NCBI RefSeq assembly: GCF_018320785.1 | Contig: NC_054876.1 | Coordinates: 22,776,212-22,840,211, forward strand | Source of the DNA: Cheilinus undulatus | Taxonomy: Eukaryota > Chordata > Actinopteri > Labriformes > Labridae | DNA: 64,000 nucleotides | Direction of reading: 5' to 3' | Notes under the pieces: generated by a model | Seen by the model: only the letters and a program-made list of their open reading frames with translations | Database searches by the model: none | Told to the model about the DNA's origin: nothing | Translations under genes and position numbers: made by a program | In this document: positions 54,470 through 64,000 of the stretch, one piece after another | Layout of the letters: every line of letters starts with the position of its first letter | Position numbering within the stretch: the stretch's first letter is position 1

Positions 54470-57400
54470 AATTGTAACCATTTTTTAACTCAGGAGGAAA
54501 AACATTCAATTAATAATGAAGATTATTTTAAACATAGCTCTGCATCTTTGCACTATTGCTGTGTGGAATAGTGTGGAATAAAAAAGTTAGATGATTAGGC
54601 TGGTTATGAAAATGTAACATAAAGTGGGGGGTACATATGGGGATTAAAAGTCATACTGATAACTACGTATTAAGTGATACAGATGACTGTTACAAAGCTC
54701 AAGATATGTATCCCCCAATGAAAAAATGTGTAATAAGCCATACGATTTTTGACTAAAATATAACAATTAATTTCCAGAAAAATAGAGATGAAATGTACTT
54801 CAGATAAAAAAAATCTTAAGAATAGGTTCAATCCATTTATTTGCACAAATCTAATATTTTTTGTACGTTTTTGTTCATGATTTCTAATACCTATTGCTTA
54901 CATTTCTTAATAAAATGAACAAAAAAGAACTGTACACTAATTACTTTAATCTCTGACTTTCCTTTATCATTCATTTTATTTCAAAGTCCATTTCTCCAGT
55001 CACCAAGTGTCTCACACAGAAAATCTTCTGATTTACTGCTGACACGGTTTCTGTGATTACCGCTGCTACTTTTTTCTACATGGTATGAATGACTGCAGTG
55101 ATTAAGCACTGCTGTTATGATTCCTGGTTTACGCTACTTTGGCGTGTTTGCCTACATGCTACAGATGTGCATATGTAGTGAATGCATGGCTGCATGGTAA
55201 CAGTCTTTGATTGGGCACCGTTCAGTCGTATATAACCTCGACCAGATCACAGGGTCTGACTGTCTCAGCCAATCAAAAAAGCAGCTTAGAAGTACATTAG
55301 AGCTGCCTTTTGCCACGCCACGCATCCTGCCAGCAAACACAAACCTACTAACACCATTACCAATAGACACATATCTATATACAGTATGTAAAAAATAAAT
55401 ATTAATGTCTCTGTGTGACAGCATGGGTATATGTAAGGGTCACTTTGCAACAGGCAGAAAAACCATGACAGCATCTATGACAGAAAATGTATTATGCAGA
55501 GGAAGGGGAGGAGGGAGTAAATGGGGAGGAGAGCACATGGTTAGCACATGAGCAGCATGAAAAAAGGTCTATAAGGATGTGTGCATACAGAGGAAGAAGG
55601 GGGGGGCGGAGAAGGGGTTGGCTTGGAGAAACAGGGAGGGTGGGAGAGATGCGAGGCAGGGACGGGCTGACCCAGTTAGAAGTGCTGCATCACTACTGGA
55701 TCCACAGAGCAGAGACAAAGAGGTGGGAATGCAATGCAGAGACTTTTAACACAGAAAGTGTTCAAAGAGCAGGCGAATCAAGTGAAGAGACTGTAGATGC
55801 AGAAATAAAGGAAAAAATAAAGAACAGCACAATTATTTGGCTGTCGTCAGACTAAAATATGGGTTTCCTTGTTGTACTTTGTGTTTTATGTCTAAAGAAC
55901 TGAGACTCTTAAAAGGGGGGTTATTTAAAGTGTTATTTACAAAACTAAAAATAATTGTATTGCCTTATCCTGACTGAAATGCAACCATAACATAAAAAAT
56001 GATCCCTCTAAAATAACAGCTTTGGCAACATTCTATCAATAAAATGGTTTATACTTTCACAAACAGCACACGTTACAATTTCTGAGAGTAAAAAGTTTAA
56101 GATATAGATTTAATGGACAAATATGCATGAAAATAACCTGACTATTCTGTAGTTAAATTCTAGACTCAAGTTGGATAATATACAGAAAACTAAAGCAATC
56201 ATAAATCATGGTTTAACCCGACTCAAACTCTTAATAAAGCTATACTTTATCGGGGGAAGGCATTATAGGGACATTCATGCAAAACAAATTCCTCTTTTCT
56301 GCCTCCAAGAAGTTCATGTGTCTAACTTTTTCCATGACATTCCTCCACAGCACTAGGAAATTAGCCTTTTTCCTTATAGGGACATTCACTCCATCCCCAC
56401 TCATGTAACCACTAGAGAGCGCCACATCCTGTCACATACTCGGTCCAGAGCTGCTCTTAACCTCCTCAGGCTTTGCATGGATTAGAAAGCTGGTCACGTA
56501 AACTATAATAGGACTCACGTAAGCTATACAGGGATGACACACAAACCTATATATTAACACAGACCCTGCAGTCTGGTGTACTGGGAATAACTTTTATTTT
56601 TCTGCAGGTGCTGATAAAGAAAAGGGTAGCCTATTGTGTGAATTTATTCCATCCTTTGTGAGAGAATCAATATTGCCTCATCTGACTCAGATGTGTCTGG
56701 CATATACACTGACCTTGAAACCTCCCAACACCTCTGTATCATACCAGCTTATTTGAATCAGAGCTGGCTTATCACATCTCTACAATTCTTTTCACTGTCT
56801 CTCTTTGCAACAAATCTGCAGTTTTGTCTGGCAGAGAGAGTAAGGGTGACCTAAAAGCAAAATAAATGAGAGAGTGAGTTCTTCAACCATGCTTTGGAGT
56901 CTTAAGCTTGCATGAGGGGAAATGTGTGTGCAAGGCATGAGAGAGTGGTGGCAGGCGGATGTAGGCCAATGTTTCTACTCCAGTGCCTCTGTGGAGAAAC
57001 GGACTTTCAGACTGAGACAGGTTTATTATCCTTTCATTAAGTCCCATGAAGCCCAGTCTCTGTGTACAAGTCTGTCCTCACTCAATCCTTCCTTCTCCAT
57101 CCTTAACTTTCTGTTTTTGGCATGTGTGCTTATCCCAATGCTTTACCACTCCCTGTTTCTCCACCCTCATCGACACGCCGGACAGAGCAAGGTGTGGTGC
57201 CTGCGCACTTTCCATCCTGGCAACAGTTGCCAGGATACTGCAGAGGCAGGAGGAAAGAGTAATTGCTGTGTGGGTGAGTGAGCAGGTGTGTGTGAGAGCA
57301 CAGAAGTAGGCTGTGGTACTGTACATAATTGATAAAGGTGCCTGAACTGTCCCTGCTGCCTCCTGGTGTCTTTGGCTCTGCATACTGAGCCTGTGGTGGA

Positions 57401-57775
57401 TGTAACTGGGCCCAACCTGAAGAATAAACAGCAAAAGTTATTATCCTGTCTGTCAGAACACTTCTGAAACACAAGTCAAAAAGAAATACATGGTCACTCC
57501 TGATCAGTGCCCCCTTTGTCATCATGGACATGCTCAAATGCAGTTCTGCTTAAGATGCTTTCAGTTTTCATTTAGTCGACTAAAACTATGACCTAAAGTG
57601 AGAGTAGACAAGCTTTTTTCCATGAGGAAGACAGACTAAAGAAAGCTAGCGAAAGAAGATCTTTGTTATACAGCAACACAAAGTAAGTGAAGTTTTTGTC
57701 AAGGGGACAAAATGAGACTAGAATGTTATTGCTTGAATACTGACATTCAAAATGCAAATCTCTCCACCGTGCATG

Positions 57776-57777
<2 letters not shown>
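54470..57777. other. intergenic, no gene supported
   Basis: No exon recognised. A purine-rich stretch lies at 55490-55680. The part around 56900-57540 is GC-richer with overlapping open frames on both strands, none with a recognisable family. It may be a conserved regulatory region but nothing in the sequence alone proves it. Confidence 0.4.
57214..57236. promoter_or_regulatory. perfect 11-bp inverted repeat, X-box-like arms
   Basis: ATCCTGGCAAC, one base, then GTTGCCAGGAT. Each arm read outward is GTTGCCAGGAT, close to the first half of the RFX X-box (GTTGCC). The arrangement (half sites diverging) is not the standard X-box order, so function is uncertain. Confidence 0.3.

Positions 57778-57817
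<40 letters not shown>
57777..57817. repeat. (TA)n microsatellite
   Basis: About 20 uninterrupted TA units. Confidence 0.95.
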
Positions 57818-57820
<3 letters not shown>

Positions 57821-58504
57821 TTATCAGTATATTTAAACCCAATTAAAGAAATGGTGGAGCATTCATATAAGTGTTTTACATGTATGACATTTTTACAATT
57901 TGGCTGATTAAACTAGTTGTAAGAGAATAAATGTTGTCACTAAAGTATAAACTAAAGATACAAGGGCTTTTTGTTGACTTAAACTGACTCGAACGTTTGA
58001 GGGTTTTTTTTCACCTAAAGCAGACTAAAATTCTAAAGAGTGATTTAAATATGACTAAAACTGAATCACATTTCAATCTAAAGACTAAATTTGGAATAGC
58101 TGCCAAAATGAACACCGCTTTAGACCAAAGTGCAGCACCAGACCTCCATCTGTGCACCACAGCCTGATAGTTATACATAAATAATATTCACCGTCTAGAG
58201 CATGGTTTCCACTTTTTGTCTAGTGACCCATTTCTTTTTAAATGCTTTACTAGGATGTAAGACCCAATTCTTTTGAAACAATTAACTTTTTGTTAGCCAT
58301 GTTGGTGATCTCTGTTCCTAGATACAGTGTATTTCCCAAGTATTGCTTTGTGAATCCCACAATGACATTATTTTAAAGCTCAGCATCAAAAGGAAAATGT
58401 TGCAATAGTTGTAAACATGATTTATATGCTGATGGGTAAGACTGCAGCATGACAATATGTAGCTTGTGTTCACAGTTGCCCTGAGAATATCTAATGCTTT
58501 TACT

Positions 58505-59810
58505 AGGGGTGGAAGAATCTAATAACATTTACTCAAATTACTGTAATTGAGTAGTATTTTGGGGTACTTGTACTTTTTCGAGACCAGTTTGCCTCTGCTA
58601 GGTTGAGTTTTACCCAGAGTAACGGTACTTTACTTGATTACACTACTCTTCTACTTTTCCACCTCTGCTGAGACAATGCTTCTACATCACATCCCAAAAC
58701 AACCACTGTACAAGCAAAAATTGGAGTGTTGAATTATCAGTGTTAAACATTTCAGAAGTGATTTTAACTCACATTGTGTAATTTTTCAAAAATATTTACT
58801 TATGGGCTTTTCATGCCTTTACTCCATAGTGGAGGACAGTGGATAGGGTCGGAAATGGGAGAGAGAGCGGGGAGTAACATTCAGTGGGGGGCCAGAGGCC
58901 GGATCCGAACCCAGGCCATCCACGCCTTAGACCGCTAAAAGTAAGTTGAAAACTTTATTCTTTGCATCAGTTTATGGTTAGATCTTATTGCATGTTTGTG
59001 TGTGTGTGTTTGCATGCTTTAGTCCGTGTGGCCATATGTGGTGTGTTGTACTTATTTGACTTTTTGCCTTCATTTTTTCTCTGTACCTTCGATTATATTG
59101 TATTTGCCTGTGATTGTGAAGCACATCGTGTTGCCTTGTGTATGAAATATGCTATAGAAAAAAAGGTATGACTTGACTTGGATTTCAAATCTGAGTTGTG
59201 TGGGCAGAATTTCCCATCATGCCTTTCACTAGCCAGGCCAAGTGTTTGGATGTTGCCTGTTGTACAGTGGTCACTGCTGGGGTTTTTTGTGTGCTAATTT
59301 TCCTGAGTAATCATTGTTGATTTTGAAGTGAAACACATTTGCAACATGAGTGAAGTTATCCACTGAGTTAGAGTTACCAACTTTCAGTGTTCCTACAGGA
59401 TTTGTAGTGTATAATCTTCTTGCCTTAACCTTACCACAGATTTATGAGTTACTGCAGATCTGACAGATTGTAAAATATTTATATATATATAGTTTAATTA
59501 TATGTAGTGTGGACTAATAGACACTTATAAATGTTGTATTTAATTTCATATGAGTTTGATTAACACTGATAATTTTTGCTATGCACCTTACTTCATTACA
59601 GAGGTGTGACTTCACCTGGTAAAGGTATTTTATGGTGCAACTTATTAGTATCTACTCACTGTTCAGTACTTAAAAAGTACCGTTTAAATTAAATACTTTT
59701 GCTTGAGCAAATTTATAGACCAGTTCTTTTACTTGTGTTAATTTAACCAAAGTAACTGTATTTTTACTTGAGTACAAAAGTCATGTACTTTACACACCTC
59801 TGCCTTTAAC
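58505..59810. mobile_element. composite repeat: TACTTGAGTAAAAGTA-type element with LINE tail inside
   Basis: The left side (TACTCAAATTACTGTAATTG, GGTACTTGTACTTTTT) and right side (GTAACTGTATTTTTACTTGA, ATGTACTTTACACACCTCTG) are the two inverted termini of the family also seen at 18190-19480. Inside, about 58798-58937 is a tRNA-like repeat piece (GGATCCGAACCCAGGCCATC). About 59085-59182 (GTGAAGCACATCGTGTTGCC, TATGAAATATGCTATAGAAA) is a LINE 3' tail. The nested order suggests the element was hit by later insertions. Confidence 0.5.
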
Positions 59811-59929
59811 TGTGGCATTGCCACAGTACCTTCCCTCACTGTGGTTCTTTGTGGTGGCATACCCTTTGAAGTCCTCCATCTGCTGTCCCCAAAAGAAAAG
59901 CAAACACGGGTAACTTATATTTACAGAAT

Positions 59930-59935
59930 TTTATT
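59930..59935 (-). terminator. candidate pafah1b1 poly(A) signal
   Basis: TTTATT on the plus strand is AATAAA for the minus-strand pafah1b1 gene, about 1.2 kb after its stop. The sequence 59936-61158 is non-coding and would be its 3' untranslated region. Confidence 0.4.
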
Positions 59936-61072
59936 TCATTATGTTGCAAACAATGACATCCAGATATATTGATACACAACTTTTACTGTGCGTGTATGTG
60001 CATTTTGTGAGTGTATGTGTGTGTAAAGAGAGCAGTGAGACCACAGAAAGCAGAATGAAAATCCCGTGTGAGGGAGCCCTCAATGGGTTAACAAGGCAGA
60101 GATAGCGAGCAAGAGGGCACTGGGCGATTTTCTCTGGGCCGACATACACACACACACAAACCTCAGAAAAGGTGAGCAGACTTTTTCCTCTGTAAAACAC
60201 ACTTCTGCTATGGGGGCGTGTGCCTGTGCTCTCAGCAGCTTAGGGATCATTAAGGTCCTGTGAGTGTCTACTAGAAAGCAACTTTTGTTAAAAGAGATGA
60301 TGAATGAACACAGTGGGTGAGAAGCTTTGCCTCCTGTCTCTCCTCTGAGCGTCAGAGAAGAGGCGTCCAAGAAATTCTCCTGTCATAATATACAAACACA
60401 CACACTCGCACAAAGTATACGCACATGTACACATGCACTCGCCCACAGAACCGTGTTTGATTGGACGAGGGAGCTGCATCCTGGTTAGTTATTTTCTTTA
60501 ACTTGTTATCGCCTTACTCCTGGACAGCTTCCGCTCTTTGCTTCCATGTTTTCTTTCCTCACACCTTCTCTCTCACCATCCACGCAGTGACAGACCACAA
60601 CAATGGAGGCATGGAGTAAAACCAAGCAAAACAAAACAATAGACCCCTTCAACAAGAGGAGGCGTCAGTCAGCCAACCTAAATCCACCTGCGCCAGCACA
60701 CAAGGATATTTACCCTTAAACCTGACAGGAAGTGATGACAACAGTATGCAAATTCGGCAAATTTAACAGTATACAATTTCTTTTGTTTGATTCACCATGC
60801 AAGGAATACTTCTTATCTTTTGAGTGTGTTTATGTGTCAGAGATTGCGTGACATTTATTAAGCGTACCCTACATCCAGAATAATTTACATAAAAGGACAA
60901 TAGTCATCTTAATAGGACTGGATCGATGTAGGGGAGGAAGGAAGGAGAGGGAGAGCAGGAGAAGGTAAAGCGCCATGGTCAGCTATGGTTTGGAGTGCAA
61001 GAGGTGAGGGGGCTAGACTGGGTGTAAGGACAGGAGGAAGAGGGGCTGAGGTGCAGAGTAGGATGGGGGTAG

Positions 61073-61100
61073 GGGAGGGGAGGGGAGGGGAGGGGAGGGG
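61073..61100. repeat. (GGGGA)n short tandem repeat
   Basis: Repeated AGGGG units within the presumed pafah1b1 3' untranslated region. Confidence 0.85.
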
Positions 61101-61158
61101 ATTTAGAATAGTTTGAAGCTTGGGGAAGGGGCAGGAAAGGGCAAGAGACGGGGAAGTC

Positions 61159-64000
<2,842 letters not shown>

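Noticed and set aside
57046-57537. Overlapping open frames of about 90-135 residues on both strands
   Set aside because: No family resemblance and overlap on both strands in several frames; more likely non-coding.

Overview
This is a 64 kb piece of a vertebrate nuclear genome, almost certainly a teleost fish. The genes are split into short exons with GT/AG introns. The four proteins are recognisable vertebrate families. The spaces between exons are filled with fish-type DNA transposons (Tc1-like, hAT-like), LINE fragments, microsatellites and old non-autonomous repeats. There is no operon structure, CRISPR array or prokaryotic signal.

Layout. (1) 1-8679, plus strand: the 3' part of a LIM-domain kinase gene (limk1-like), 14 exons from the middle of LIM1 to the stop codon, with a C-terminal tail far longer than in mammalian LIMK1. 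(2) 8680-17274: an intergenic repeat zone with a large palindromic element carrying a nested insertion, a hAT-like element with a RecQ-helicase-like fragment, a small hAT-like element and a Tc1-like element. A candidate upstream exon for the next gene lies near 13.7 kb. (3) 17275-27241, plus strand: septin 4, 11 coding exons, apparently intact. (4) 27242-34209: the convergent interval between septin 4 and mnt, with one internally deleted Tc1-like copy and an array of 133-137 bp units. (5) 34210-52809, minus strand: mnt, the MAX-network bHLH-Zip repressor. Its six coding exons join in frame to 613 codons plus a stop. (6) 52810-61158: the mnt CpG-rich promoter region, repeats, and the 3' untranslated part of the next gene. 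(7) 61159-64000, minus strand: the last four coding exons of pafah1b1 (LIS1), running off the right edge, with a dead LINE in one intron.

Biology. The genes do not form a pathway. Two act on the cytoskeleton by separate routes (LIMK1 on actin through cofilin, septin 4 as a filament GTPase). LIS1 regulates dynein and microtubules, and MNT is a transcriptional repressor opposing MYC. mnt and pafah1b1 are also near each other on human 17p13.3, so that pair looks like conserved linkage. The finding of limk1 and septin 4 beside them is better treated as fish-specific order.

I did not find a wholly new molecular system. The most useful unusual items are the extended limk1 tail, the palindromic element interrupted by a nested insertion with an 8-bp target duplication, the RecQ-like fragment inside a transposon, the tandem and dispersed GGGCTGTC family around mnt, and a possible uORF-bearing first exon of septin 4. 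All exon joins are read by eye from splice sites and family similarity, without transcripts.
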